This document shows, in pieces, positions 21,963 through 34,700 of a DNA stretch of 64,000 nucleotides (position 1 is the first letter of the stretch; each line of letters opens with the position of its first letter). The stretch spans positions 12,267,001 through 12,331,000 of the forward strand of contig BSBM01000150.1 of the NCBI GenBank assembly GCA_027924585.1, in the 5' to 3' direction. The notes beneath the pieces are model-generated. The model saw only the letters and a program-made list of their open reading frames with translations, searched no databases and had not been told where the DNA came from. A program made the translations under genes and the position numbers. Origin of the DNA: Larix kaempferi. Its lineage: Eukaryota > Streptophyta > Pinopsida > Pinales > Pinaceae.

Positions 21963-23666
21963 TCATTTGCCACTACCCCCATGAGGCCCTTGATCGTCCC
22001 TGTGACTGCACTCGTGTGTAGTAGACTGATGTTGGCTCTGAAATGGTAAACTATGAAGGAATGCCTCCATATCTATCGAGTCAATGGTGATATCTGGGAT
22101 TTGGGTAGGAATACGGGTAGATGGCCCTTCATCAGGACCATGTGCTTGAGTTGCATCCCAATCATATGTGAAATCCATTGCAGCATTGACACTCGTCTGT
22201 AGAGATGCCTATGTAATATGCCATTACATGTAATAAGTTAGATTTATTAAAAATTAAAACTATTTAACATAATTTAAGTTATAATTCAAAAATTGAAACA
22301 TAAAGTACAAAAATAAATTACTAAATGTGACTAAATAGCATGAATTGGAACATAAATTAAAACTCACATATGTTTCTAGACCCAGCTCATGAGGACCTTT
22401 GTGGTCCTCATGTCCATCATCATAAGCTACCCCCTTTCCTTTTCCCTGTACAATTTGGAATTCATTTGAAGTTAAGATTTAAAACATAAAATCTCGAAAA
22501 TTAAGAAATAAAACATAAATTATTTAAACTAGTAAATAATAAACTCAAATTAAATTAGAACATAAATTATAACTTACCTCGACTACTGCCGCCCGCGAGG
22601 TAGGACGAGTGGATGGACCAACCGATGGCTCACTGGAAAAGAGCTGATTCATGAATGTGCTTCCCTGCATGGAGAAATAGAATACAACTCCCTTAAGTAT
22701 TATTAACCATTCAATTTACGACATATAATATGATGTAACATGAAGAAAATATATACATAATTGTACAAAAGTATACCTTTCCTGTAGCGATGCATCTACG
22801 ATACAACTCAAAGTATGCATCTCGGGCTAACTTAGCATACCCCAGTAGGGCCTCGCCATTGAAACTCCTGAGCATGTCACTATGGACATACTCTATCTCT
22901 GGCTCTGTAGGTGCACGAGGTGGCCTAGATGTCTCTCCATGCGCAACAACAATATCACTTCCCATGGTAGTGAACAATGACTCTGCAAGGTCCTGTTTAG
23001 CCTCTGCAGCAAGCTGGGATGATTGTGCCACATCCCCGGACTTGATAACCGTCTTGTCTAGAAACGGTACCAACCTTGGAAGGTGTGGCACAAAGTTAGG
23101 GTCTCTCCGAGCTCCAGGACGTTAGTAGGAGCATCCCCTACCAGCCCCATAGAACTCGGACCCTGTGCTAGTGTAATCTGGGTGCATGTGCAAAACAAAC
23201 TCTGCATAAACATGTTTTGCAAAGTACAATGGGACCTGGTCATGGTGGGGAAACATGCTCCATGCTCCGATGAATCTATCATATAGATGTGGTGCAGTGG
23301 CCTCCAACTTAAACTCCCTGAGTCGAAGCGGTTGACTGGAAGGGTAGTAAGAAGGGATGTCAAACAAAGTACCCTTGATGTCATGCCCTCTTATGGTGAC
23401 TTTGACATCCTCCCATTTGTGGATCCAAATGACATCCTGTCTCCTCCTCTGGCATGAATGACTCCAAATGTCACTAAGAGGTCTCACCCTCTTGTAGAGG
23501 GCCAACATCTCATCAACTTCTGATAACATCATGGATACATATCGCCATGTGGGAGAATCATCCCTCAATGTGCACACACATAAGTTCACCCACTCTCGCT
23601 GGGAAGTTATATCAGCGAGAGTGATCCGTGTGACCTCATCGTCGTACGATCACCTTGATGGGGCAC
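21963..23666 (-). pseudogene. Unrecognised four-exon plant gene, two in-frame stops
   Basis: Four exons read on the minus strand: 23666-22777, 22664-22578, 22445-22368 and 22208-21963. All three internal introns have GT-AG ends and lie in phase 0. The first exon reads TRITLADITSQREWVNLCVC, TWRYVSMMLSEVDEMLALYK, KWEDVKVTIRGHDIKGTLFD and PHLYDRFIGAWSMFPHHDQV, and ends ELYRRCIATGK. The later exons are low-complexity (GSTFMNQLFSSEPSVGPSTR; GKGKGVAYDDGHEDHKG; FTYDWDATQAHGPDEGPSTR). The protein stops at 21963-21965. In-frame stops sit near 23650 (TGA, after APSR) and at 23122 (TAA, after GRGCSY). I recognise no family. An upstream exon may lie at 23.8-24.03 kb. A decayed transposon-borne gene or a lineage-specific gene are both possible. 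Confidence 0.6.
22777..23666 (-). pseudogene. Large exon of the unrecognised gene
   Basis: About 295 codons with only two stops. Trp, Tyr and His are frequent (TWRYVSMML, HKWEDVKV, FPHHDQVPLYFAKHVYAEFV), which suggests a folded domain rather than random sequence. Its acceptor is ATAG at 23667-23670 and its donor is GTATAC at 22771-22776. No membrane segment or signal peptide is evident. Confidence 0.6.
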
Positions 23667-24039
23667 CTATGATCCAAACCAAAACACAAATGTTACTATA
23701 AATATATTTTGTAACTTGCAACTGAAATTCAATGCATTATATACTAAAACTTTACTGAAAATGTATCTAACAAAAAATATGCACCTGATACACTTGATGC
23801 ACTCAATTATTGTTGCTCATCCCCCACCTGGGGATCAACATGTATGTCGTCGAGATGAACTTACACACTAGCTCTCCTGCTTTTTCCACCAGTGGCAGGC
23901 GACCTCGGCGTGGCCGCACTCCTCGGTGAACGGGAGCGCTGCTGATGGACACCCTCTTGGGTGACGTCATATCTTCTCGTGCGTCGCGGAGCACGAAGCA
24001 ATTAAGTTCTCTCTTCAGAACTCTCTGCATCACATTTCA

Positions 24040-24410
24040 ATTTCTAATTCTAATTTTCTTTCAAATTTCACATTTAAAATTCAAATTCAAATTTCAAATT
24101 CTATTTCAAATTTCGCATTTCAAATCCAATTTCAAATATCAAATTCAACTCAAATTTCAAACTCTATTTCAAATTTCACAATTCAAATTCCAAGTTTCAA
24201 TTTCGATTTGAATTCTAATTACATTTCCAATTCTCAATTTTCATTTCTCATTTCAATTTCAATTTTTGATTTTCAATTCGAATTTCATTTCAAAATTCAA
24301 ATTCAATTTCAATATCAATATCATTTTCATTTTCAATTTCAAATTTACATTTCAATTCTAGTTTCAATTTCCAATTTCAATTTTGATATCATTTTTATTA
24401 GCAACACTAG
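24040..24410. repeat. TTTCAAATTC / TTTCAATTTC simple-repeat tract
   Basis: Nearly 400 bp of irregular pentamer and decamer repeats composed of TTTCAAATTC, TTTCAATTTC and close variants. The open frames through it are artefacts of composition. Confidence 0.85.
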
Positions 24411-24649
24411 CATCATAGGGGCCTAGGCATCAAATTTAGTTGTCCAACACTTGTTGCAACAACATACAGGTATGGGATGGAGGGGAAATGGAATCAAGCC
24501 TAAGTCAACTGGGGCTCGCTACATGTTTGAGTCTCGATAATCTACCTTTTAAATTGAACCATAAAAACAAAAGAAGTTTGTTAATGGCTAATTAAAGCTA
24601 AGAAAAGCTAAGCTAAGCAGTGAGTGCATGACATGAGTGAGTGAATGAT

Positions 24650-24915
24650 TGTAATGCCCGCCTCGGTACCATAACTATTTAGAATAATGAGGTACTATTT
24701 TGAAATGAACTGGCTAAGTAAAACATGAACCATTTGAATTTACTCTGAGAATGATTTAAAATAAAAATGAAGAATAGTATATATGCTCGACTGACTGAGA
24801 CATGATGATAAATGATGAATAAATTGTATGCTCGACTGACTGCGATACTAGAATGCATGATGTAAATATTTTATATAGTGCAGCGCTACTAATGTGCGCT
24901 TGAGTGTGTGCAATG
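24650..24915 (+). repeat. R2 5' LTR, left part
   Basis: It runs from TGTAATGCCCGCCTCGGTAC to GAGTGTGTGCAATG and matches the first 266 bp of the R2 3' LTR at 42157. It breaks exactly where R1 is inserted. Confidence 0.9.
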
Positions 24916-26615
24916 TGTAGGACCCCTCCTTTAGGGTCCCCTTGAACTGAACCTGAAACTTTAAAAAAACTTCATACAAACAAATTAGCCATTATAGTTA
25001 TTGGAAAAATAAAATAAAAGAGTGAATAACTTAACAAAAATAAGCAAACCTTAACCTGTCAACCCGATCCAGCTGGTCCATTGTTGTCTGCGTCTTCCGT
25101 AGGACCTCTCCAGCAAAGCTCGTTTAACCATAGGCAAAGCAACCGTTAGCTTCGCCACCCAACCATAGGCTCATGCTTTCAGTCGCATGGCCTCCCCCGA
25201 GCTTTGGGTCGTAGAGCTCACACAAGTATTTCAGAAATTCAGCTTGGGCTTCCCTTCCCACCAGGATTTCTAATCCAAACCCTTAGATAGCAGCAAGTCT
25301 TTGAGGTATTCGAAAATTACGACAATCGTCCAAATTATGGGCCCTTTACCCATTCCCTAAGCCTTCCTTATAAAGGAAAATCTCCTGCGACACATGTCGC
25401 TTCATGCATAATTAAATATTTTTAATTAATTATTTAATTAAAACACTCACCCATACAAGTGTCAGTTTCTCTGGGAAGTGCACCTACATCCCTAAGTTTG
25501 CTCTAGTTTGTCCCCCAGATATTTTAATCAACTCCTATCTTTTAGTTGACTAGGTGTCTAATCTTAGGATTCTATTTTGCTCCTAAATAATGATTTCTAT
25601 TATTTTAAATGCTCAACAAAAACAACTATTCATGTGCAAATGTCTAAACTATTTTTTTTATGCATTTGCTAAGTAATAATCTAGAGTTATTCTCCTAAGT
25701 TTTTATGCAATTTAATTTAACAATCAAACTCACTAGGATCATGGTGCCGCGCCGTTGGGCTCCTGGTTCCTTAACTTTAATTCTCTGACATGGCACCACT
25801 CCATCGGGTCCAGTCATCCATGGTTTCCATTCCTTCGCATGGTACCGCATCGTTGGGTCCTTGCGTCCATTCTTTCATTTCTCGACAGGGTACCGCATCG
25901 TCGGGCCCTTCTGCCACCATCTTTCCGTTTTGACTTGCGGGAACTCTTGTAGGGATTTTAGGAATCGTTACCATCCATCCTCCGTCTACATGCTATCTAG
26001 GGACTAATGGCGCTGAGGAGTGAGTCCGTTCTCACTGCGCGCCCCTCAACTCGTACGTGACCAGCTCCGTCGTGGCCCACCTCGTACGTCCTCACGCATT
26101 CCTCTTGAGCAAGCGGATCAATGCTTATCTGCTCATGCGTGGTATTCTTGTCGGAAGTTGACATCGTCGTCGCTTCCCCTGTGTGTGATTTACCCGTACT
26201 CTACGACCCTCCATGTTCCTTTGTGTGTCCGTTGGTGAACCGTCTCACTTGTTTCTACACACACTTCTCGCAACAAATTATTAGTAGCACTGTTCTCAGC
26301 AATCATCATCTGGTTTCTAACTCTAGCATTGTTAAACATTTATGATTTATTCAAACTGCTCATTCATCTGATCAAATATACATTTCGTCGCCAAATACAT
26401 AATCACCATACAGCTAGTCGTTAAGCATTATCCATCAACATAATTTTCCATAGTCATAGCTAATCGTTTAACATATGCAATTATTCATTTACCTCAACAG
26501 TTCAGATACACATACTCAAAAAAAATAAGGTCAAAAGGTTATTTAATTAATGTTTCAATCAGCCGGGTCACTCAGCAGGTGTCCTCAATGTCTACACAAG
26601 TCTAGGGGCACTACA
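24916..26615 (-). repeat. R1 3' LTR (left copy)
   Basis: A 1700-bp LTR reading TGTAGTGCCCCTAGAC to GGTCCTACA on the minus strand. Differences from the right copy are mostly transitions, for example GGCAAAG/GGCGAAG near 25134 and GCATCG/GCATTG near 25850. A TTTATAAGG on the minus strand near 25371 is a possible TATA element. Confidence 0.95.
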
Positions 26616-26630
26616 TACACCCCTACTTAA
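26616..26630 (-). promoter_or_regulatory. R1 polypurine tract
   Basis: On the minus strand TTAAGTAGGGGTGTA directly precedes the 3' LTR. It is weaker than the R2 tract but in the right place. Confidence 0.75.
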
Positions 26631-26639
26631 TTAGAACTT

Positions 26640-26745
26640 CGTCCCGAAGTTCAGAATAAAAAAAATGGAAAGCTACGACGCATCTCAGTTGCGTCCTCCC
26701 AAGTCGCAGAGCTAGGACTGTAATTGTCCTACTGCACTTTGACTT
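26640..26745 (-). pseudogene. Relic of the integrase C-terminus of a Ty3/Gypsy pol
   Basis: On the minus strand one frame reads DNYSPSSATWEDATEMRRSF, with a stop just before it and another shortly after. The WEDAT-(E)-x-(R) motif near the end of pol is typical of chromodomain-containing (chromoviral) Ty3/Gypsy integrases. Only about 30 codons are left, and nothing upstream can be read as reverse transcriptase or integrase core. Confidence 0.7.
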
Positions 26746-26869
26746 GATCAATCAGGGCTAATCATTAATCAAGATATAATCAATCAATTATCCCTCTCCA
26801 CACATAGAATTTAATTCCTTAATTCATTTATCAATTATTGTCGTCATTTACATCTTCAGGTTTTCCTCA

Positions 26870-26975
26870 ATATTTTAAGACATATCAAGGCTCAAGAGAC
26901 CACTATATCGAAGTTGTTCAGCCGGGTCACTCGACAGGTGCCCTTAAGGTCCACAGTCATTCTAGGGCCATTACA
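26870..26975 (-). repeat. LTR-edge fragment inside R1
   Basis: Read on the minus strand from 26975: TGTAATGGCCCTAGAATGAC, then AGGGCACCTGTCGAGTGACCCGGCTGA. This resembles the first 80 bp of the R1 LTR (TGTAGTGCCCCTAGAC then GAGTGACCCGGCTGA) but is clearly a diverged relative. It may be the tip of a second, older LTR copied into the interior of R1. Confidence 0.55.
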
Positions 26976-29900
26976 TTTCTATTCTCATCTTCTGTCATTC
27001 TATTCTATTTTTTTCTCGAACAAACATGGCTATAAGCACAAGTGGTTCAAGTCATTATTTCCTATATCATTTAGTATGGTTCCAATACATCCTCAAGAAC
27101 TCAATCGTAATTTCTCATAATATCAATCCGATGATACATTCATGGGTTGTGAGTCCTAACTAGATTTCCTTTATCTCCTATTCATTCATGAAGATCCACG
27201 ATTTTAACTAAAAGCCATATTGCATCCATAGTTCACACAATAGTTACTACACTAATAAATTCTTCCAATCTTCACTCAAGAAAAGTAATTATAAATGTAA
27301 GAATTATTTTAACATTAGTTACTATATCATATAATCCTTCCATTCTTCACTAAGACAATTAGTTATAAATGTAACATTTCTTTTAACCTTAGTCACTATA
27401 CTAGATAATTCCTCCATTGTCCAAATAAGAGAATTAATTATAAATCAATAACCTTTTTTACATTGGTTACTATAGTAATTAACTCTTCCATCCTTCACAT
27501 AAGAAAAAAATACGATGATTCTCTTAACCTTCCTATTGTCAAAAAGTAAAACCCGTTGTCTCAAATTTTTTATTTATTTATTTTTTTAACATAAATGTTG
27601 AATTATAATACTATTGGTAACCTCCAACATTTAAACACTTAATGTATATTTAGTTTCTTCTATACGAAACAAGGTAATACATGTACTTCATTAATGCTAG
27701 ATATATTATCCTTACCAATAATATATAATTTCATACCATTACTATCATTCCCAAATATGCCATAATAACATATGCATATTATAAATTCTATATATCTTAT
27801 GCTATCTAGATATAATTATATGTTCCTATGCATTCAACAACTTTTCATACATTTAAATAATCAACTAAAATCCTTGACACCTAATCCCAAAGCATATAAT
27901 TCTTTAAGATATAAATATCCCACCTAAATTTATATCTTCTAGTATAATATATAATCAAGTTAATGCACCTAAACTATTTCCATTATAGACTCAAGTCTAT
28001 GTGATAAGCTTACTAAAAGCAATTTTGAATATAAGTTTCACAATTTGATTTTTATTTAAAGGTAACATTTGAGCATATCAGTAACCATAAATCTATATTA
28101 AAGTAGTTACTTTTCGAATCATATCCAATTATGATTAGCATACATTTCACCTATATTCTATAATGTATTGTAATTACATTTAAACAAGTAGTTACTTTTC
28201 GAATCATATCCAATTATGATTAGCATACATTTCACCTATATTCTATAATGTATTGTAATTACATTTAGACATGGTTTAGATACATCATAATCTATCCATA
28301 ACCGTTGCCATTGTATAATGGGATTGAATGCGTAATTCACTCTTATTTAGAGTTTCATTAAAAAGTACTAATTCAATAACGGTTTCTTTTCCATTTCACA
28401 TGTTCATATCATATAAGTTATCTTTATAAATTCAAACGTCTCAACAGAGTAACATATTATATGCCGATAATTTTATAAATTCAATTCATAAACTCAATGT
28501 CTATACATACTAAATATTGCATGTAAGTGGTCCTCGTTTTATTTATCTTAAATATAATGAATGTTATCGATTTCTCAAAATTGACATTCCGTAAAAAGAC
28601 ACAATGCTTTAATAATGTTTCTCTCCCCTTTTTTTTTTTTTATTAACCATCGACACGTACAGCACGCCATGATAGTGATAGTGGCTTACGGATCGCAAGC
28701 AACGCACTGTCACCATTATTACTGAGCTCTTTAATTAAGACAGACCTAATAAACAGATCAACGAGTTCAAACCCTAAACGACACCTGCTTGATTCCCCCA
28801 CCGAGGTTGTTGAGTATCGAGCATCAACGGTGCTCCAGGGACGGTCGCTTGAGCAAGAATATTGTGTCCACCTTAAGCTCCGGTGATTCACTTAGTGCTA
28901 TTACTGCTGACTGCATGTGCGTGAGATCGTGGTAGGAATCAGTTTAACAGAGAGAGTGTGTGATCACGCCAAGTCTGTACTCTTGCCGAGTGGTAATAGG
29001 AGTGGGGCACTTCTCTGGCTTTGGTCATTAACACTACAACATCTATCAATCAAAGGTTTCGTTTACTCGGTGTGAAACTTTCTCTGCAGAAAGCGAGTTA
29101 GTGATTTCATGTACTCGTAGGTGAGGAGCAGATTCGGGCGATTTGCTCAGTAATAGTTTCTAATTACTTGGCACAGAATTCGAATTCAAATATCAAATGA
29201 GGGATCGTGAGATATGGTTGCAGGGCCTGCTTGTCTGAATAATTCAGGTAAGAACGCAGGTATTACCTGATTCATTCGTTGATGAATGCAGAGGTACTCC
29301 AGAATTTAGGCGTAAGATCGAGATCGTTTTCACAAGTATGGCACAGACTTAAGTGTAGTCAGAGTATGTCAGAACATAGATATCCCAGGGTTGGGACTGT
29401 GCGTAGTAAATTGATAAGGTATTTGAATGGCATAGTTTCAAGATCGGACCCGATCTGAGCATTGAGCTTTTATCAGGGTAAATAAATAGTAAAGAATGGA
29501 TATCATACCGATTAAAAGAAAGACTGGATACGAAAATTCATACAAGAATTTGAACTGAGATTTAGACTGAAGGATTAAAATTCATGCAAGGCATCTATCT
29601 AAGGTTTTAAATATTAAATATAAGGAATTTCATACAACGAAACGTACTCCGGCTTTAAAAACTGAATAGGATAATTCATACAGGATTGTATCTGAAATTA
29701 AAGACTTTGCATACAGTGTATCGGTCGGGGATTAAAACTAGCTACGCGGATATCTCATGCCATGAAATTGTTCTGGTAAATAACAGAGTAATGGAATTTC
29801 ATTTAGCCAATGATGCAAGATAATACCCAAACGTTGATACTGAAAGAGATCAGGGCGTTGATCAGTGGAAGTGAATTTATAATTACCACGGAAAATATAG

Positions 29901-32900
29901 AGTTGCAATGTTAAATAGAATCAAATAATTACAGAGTAAAGGATCCATGTATCGACAGCATAATACTGATTGTTACCACAGTAAATGAAATTCTAAAGAA
30001 CCAAATTCACGCAATCCAGAATTTATCGATTTTTTTGCAACAGGATGAAAAACAATGAGGGGATAATTGGGATCCAGTTCCGATCTGGACATGAAACTGA
30101 GTGTTGTAATAAAAATACAGACTCGATCCGGCCAATCCAAAACTGAGATTTAGATTATAAAATTCCGATCTAAAACCTAACATTTAAAATTAATACGGAG
30201 TTAAGCTACAATATGCATGCTAATATGCAGAATGTATATCAACACAGAGCTTCGCTATTTTTTTCAAATTAAAGATTGCAACTGAGTTTTGAAAGTAAGT
30301 TATAAACCACAAACACGGATCTGATCATTCCTAAATCGCCCAGCATAAATCTCTTACAGGGGTTACATATATACAAATCAGAGAACAGATAGGGATCTGA
30401 TTCCATCCCTAAATCGCCCAGTATAAAATAGGACACAAAGATTACAAATGCAATAAAGGAAACGGACAAGGATCGATTATGTCCCTCCTTCGCCCAGCAT
30501 AGGATACGGCACAAAGATTACAAATTCAATCAAGGAACAAACAAGGATCCAAAACCACAAACAGGGATCTGATCGGGTTCGTACAGGCGATCACAAGAGA
30601 TACGTTATTCACCAAACCTTCACCTTATTGGGATACGTTATTCACCTTTCCTTCCTAAAAACATTTATACAATTTCTTTGGGGAGAAGGTAAAAACATTT
30701 ATACAATTTCTTTGGGGATATTATATTCATTCTTTTCCTTCTTTTGTAAGTAAACTACTAGAGTCTACTAAAGCTATAAAATTAGTTTTACCCTACTATA
30801 AGAAAACGACAAGAAGGATCCGATTCATTCTCTCATAAAGGAGTTGGGTTAAGGCATTCATTCTCTCAAAGTAGATTCAAATGTTTTCGGAGTCCAAATT
30901 CTTGCGTATTAATTATGATGGTGTATAACGGTACCCAACCTGATCGTGTTGTAACCGAATAAGACCCAAGATCTTTTGAGTTTGCCCAAGGCGGTTTGGA
31001 ATAATTCCGGACTAACTTAGGTAACTTACTCTTTAAGGAAAACGATCTCAAAGGAATCTCTACCAGCGTAGAGATCTTCCTCTCAATGATCTCAAAGGAA
31101 TTTATAAATAAAACAACAAACGCTATGGTGACTCTGCCAACGCAGAGTCCATTCAACACAAGAAACTTGAACTAGAAATTCATTGGTGAAATAAATCGCT
31201 ATTTCTTTCAAAGGTTAAGACTATAATTTATAACATGAGATTTCTTGGAAGTGCCAATATTCATAGACTTAGAGATCAATCATATTCCACCTTACGACTC
31301 TGGAAGACCATTAAATTTTTGAAATAATGCAGAGATAATTCATAGAACTAAATTTTCTGAAACGCCAAAATAAAAGAGACTCAAGCTTTCTGGAAACGCC
31401 ATAGAGATGGAACCACACCGATTTTTAAAGGACAATTTCACAATCTTATTTAGAGATCTGGAAATGCCTTCTAGTTTCGAAATAGAACACAGGGACTCTT
31501 AAATAGACAAAAAGCAGAGTTGCTAAATGAAACGCACATATTCCCCCCCCTACGACAGTCTAAACCGAAACAGAGAATTCGTCCCATTTCACAGGATCTG
31601 GGGTTTACTGGGTCTCCACAATTGTAGACAGAGGCTAAGACAATAAAACAGTGGTAACGGAATCAATCAAGAAACGGGTATACGCATCATCACAGCCCAC
31701 TCACAGCCATCAATGTTTTTTTTTTTTTTCATTTCCAAATTTAAAACACAGAGAATTTAAGAATTACGGTTGCAATTTGTAACCTTGCATTTCTGGGGAC
31801 GAAAATAATCCTAAAATAAATTGATCTTCTATTTACAGATGGAACTTATGAAATCAAGTAGAAGCCATTCCGAGTTCAAAAGAGGACACAGAGACTCTTA
31901 AAGATCCACACGGAAATATTCATAGTCATTTCCAAATCGTCTCAAGAGATCTGGAACGCCGAAGAAATGATGCAATGCGTTTTTCTTTTTCAAAAGCAAA
32001 ATTTAAACCGATGTGCACGACCCGGAAATATCTTTCCCGAAAATAGAACATAGCGGGTTCACATTGAACGCCCTTCCAAAATGAAATTAAAACACAGAGA
32101 GATTGGACAGAGAGGAATTATATTGAGTTGCAGATAGACTTGGAAATGCGGAGCCAAGGTATGATTCTGTATATGAACTGAGAATGCCTATTTAAATTTT
32201 GGATTTAAATACAGAGATTTGAAAAGGTATGGGCAGGGTCGTAAAACTCAGAAGTTATGAATTGGAAACAGAGAAATATGCCAAGTCTGGATTTGAGTAT
32301 TATGAATTTTTAAAGTCCAAAACAAAACGCCAAGATCCAGATTTCGAAGGGCAACGAGTTGGGTTCGTAGAATTAAAGAACAATTACAAAACTGATTGTG
32401 GGATCACAAGAAAGCTTCAGGCTGGATCATTGTGGGATCACATGAAAGCGGATCCATCCCCAGGAGACGTGATATGGTCAAATTATTTCAATTGGAATCT
32501 TAGATTAACGCAGAGATTAGCCAATGTAGATCTCTATAAATATTGAAGGGACGCAGAGATTGAGGAATGAAAATCTCAGTCAATCCCAAAAACAGAAAAG
32601 CAGATCCAAAAGATTTCAATCCAAAACTGAATTAATGTAGAGAATACCAATGGGGATCTCTGTCAATAATAGAGGAAACACAGAGATTAAAAAAAAAATA
32701 TAATGCAGACCCAAATTACTTCACAACCAGAGGGCAAATCTTTCCTTTTTTTTCCTCAAAAGTCATGGCTGAAAGTAAGAAAATTCATGAATCTCACAAT
32801 GGTTTATTCACACATGAAATAACAATTGAAATTACTCTAGAAAAAGAACCTGTGAAAGTAGTTGTTCTGGTCGTAGATATCCTTTTCGAAGTCGCAGCTC

Positions 32901-32975
32901 CAATCCGTCATCCGGCCTCCATGATTTAGCGACCAACACTTTAGTAGAACTATGAGTCAAGTGCCCTCAAGGCTC
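26976..32975 (-). other. R1 interior without coding capacity
   Basis: AT-rich sequence with no supported open frame. It contains an exact-looking 85-bp tandem duplication at 28101-28270. Phrases such as GGGATCTGATC and CTAAATCGCCCAGCATAAA recur three times between 30310 and 30500. The part next to the primer site matches the R2 leader. Confidence 0.7.
28101..28270. repeat. 85-bp tandem duplication
   Basis: Two adjacent units (28101-28185 and 28186-28270) start AAGTAGTTACTTTTCGAATC and differ at a single position near the end (TTTAAAC versus TTTAGAC). They are nearly identical, hence recent. Confidence 0.92.
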
Positions 32976-32977
32976 GA

Positions 32978-32992
32978 CCGGCTCTGATACCA
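32978..32992 (-). promoter_or_regulatory. R1 primer binding site (tRNA-iMet)
   Basis: On the minus strand TGGTATCAGAGCCGG starts 2 bp inside the LTR end and is complementary to initiator tRNA-Met. On the plus strand it appears as CCGGCTCTGATACCA. Confidence 0.92.
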
Positions 32993-32994
32993 AA

Positions 32995-34695
32995 TGTAGG
33001 ACCACTCCTTTAGGGTCCCCTTGAACTGAACCTGAAACTTAAAAAAAACTTCATACAAACAAATTAGCCATTATAGTTATTGGAAAAATAAAATAAAAGA
33101 GTGAATAACTTAACAAAAATAAGCAAACCTTAACCTGTCAACCCGATCCAGCTGGTCCATTGTTGTCTGCGTCTTCCGTAGGACCTCTCCAGCAAAGCTC
33201 GTTTAACCATAGGCGAAGCAACCGTTAGCTTCGCCACCCAACCATAGGCTCATGCTTTCAGTCGCATGGCCTCCCCCGAGCTTTGGGTCGTAGAGCTCAC
33301 ACAAGTATTTCAGAAATTCAGCTTGGGCTTCCCTTCCCACCAGGATTTCTAAGCCAAACCCTTAGATAGCAGCAAGTCTTTGAGGTATTCGAAAATTACG
33401 ACAATCGTCCAAATTATGGGCCCTTTACCCATTCCCTAAGCCTTCCTTATAAAGGAAAATCTCCTGCGACACATGTCGCTTCATGCATAATTAAATATTT
33501 TTAATTAATTATTTAATTAAAACACTCACCCATACAAGTGTCAGTTTCTCTGGGAAGTGCACCTACATCCCTAAGTTTGCTCTAGTTTGTCCCCCAGATA
33601 TTTTAATCAACTCCTATCTTTTAGTTGACTAGGTGTCTAATCTTAGGATTCTATTTTGCTCCTAAATAATGATTTCTATTATTTTAAATGCTCAACAAAA
33701 ACAACTATTCATGTGCAAATGTCTAAACTATTTTTTTTTATGCATTTGCTAAGTAATAATCTAGAGTTATTCTCCTAAGTTTTTATGCAATTTAATTTAA
33801 CAATCAAACTCACTAGGATCATGGTGCCGCGCCGTTGGGCTCCTGGTTCCTTAACTTTAATTCTCTGACATGGCACCACTCCGTCGGGTCCAGTCATCCA
33901 TGGTTTCCATTCCTTCGCATGGTACCGCATTGTTGGGTCCTTGCATCCATTCTTTCATTTCTCGACAGGGTACCGCATCGTCGGGCCCTTCTGCCACCAT
34001 CTTTCCGTTTTGACTTGCGGGAACTCTTGTAGGGATTTTAGGAATCGTTACCATCCATCCTCCGTCTACATGCTATCTAGGGACTAATGGCACTGAGGAG
34101 TGAGTCCGTTCTCACTGCGCGCCCCTCAACTCGTACGTGACCAGCTCCGTCGTGGCCCACCTCGTACGTCCTCACGCATTCCTCTTGAGCAAGCGGATCA
34201 ATGCTTATCTGCTCATGCGTGGTATTCTTGTCGGAAGTTGACATCGTCGTCGCTTCCCCTGTGTGTGATTTACCCGTACTCTACGACCCTCCATGTTCCT
34301 TTGTGTGTCCGTTGGTGAACCGTCTCACTTGTTTCTACACACACTTCTCGCAACAAATTATTAGTAGCACTGTTCTCAGCAATCATCATCTGGTTTCTAA
34401 CTCTAGCATTGTTAAACATTTATGATTTATTCAAACTGCTCATTCATCTTATCAAATATACATTTCGTCGCCAAATACATAATCACCATACAGCTAGTCG
34501 TTAAGCATTATCCATCAACATAATTTTCCATAGTCATAGCTAATCGTTTAACATATGCAATTATTCATTTACCTCAACAGTTCAGATACACATACTCAAA
34601 AAAAATAAGGTCAAAAGGTTATTTAATTAATGTTTCAATCAGCCGGGTCACTCAGCAGGTGTCCTCAATGTCTACACAAGTCTAGGGGCACTACA
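32995..34695 (-). repeat. R1 5' LTR (right copy)
   Basis: A 1701-bp copy, the same length as the left LTR within 1 bp (one extra T in a T-run near 33732). Because it is next to the primer site, it is the 5' LTR of the minus-strand element. Confidence 0.95.
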
Positions 34696-34700
34696 CAATG

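Larger units (their letters stand above)
24916..34695 (-). mobile_element. R1: young minus-strand LTR retrotransposon nested in R2
   Basis: A complete 9780-bp element with LTRs at 24916-26615 and 32995-34695 and TG...CA ends. The target duplication CAATG lies at 24911-24915 and 34696-34700. Orientation is minus because the primer site adjoins the right LTR and the polypurine tract adjoins the left LTR. I count only about a dozen differences between the LTRs over 1.7 kb, so insertion was recent and later than R2. The 6.4-kb interior lacks gag and pol frames, apart from a pol 3'-end relic, which makes R1 a large non-autonomous (LARD-type) Ty3/Gypsy derivative. Confidence 0.93.

Noticed and set aside
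25755-26345. Several open frames repeated in the R1 LTRs and in the 18-19.5 kb copy
   Set aside because: They overlap on both strands in the GC-richer part of the LTR and have no recognisable product.
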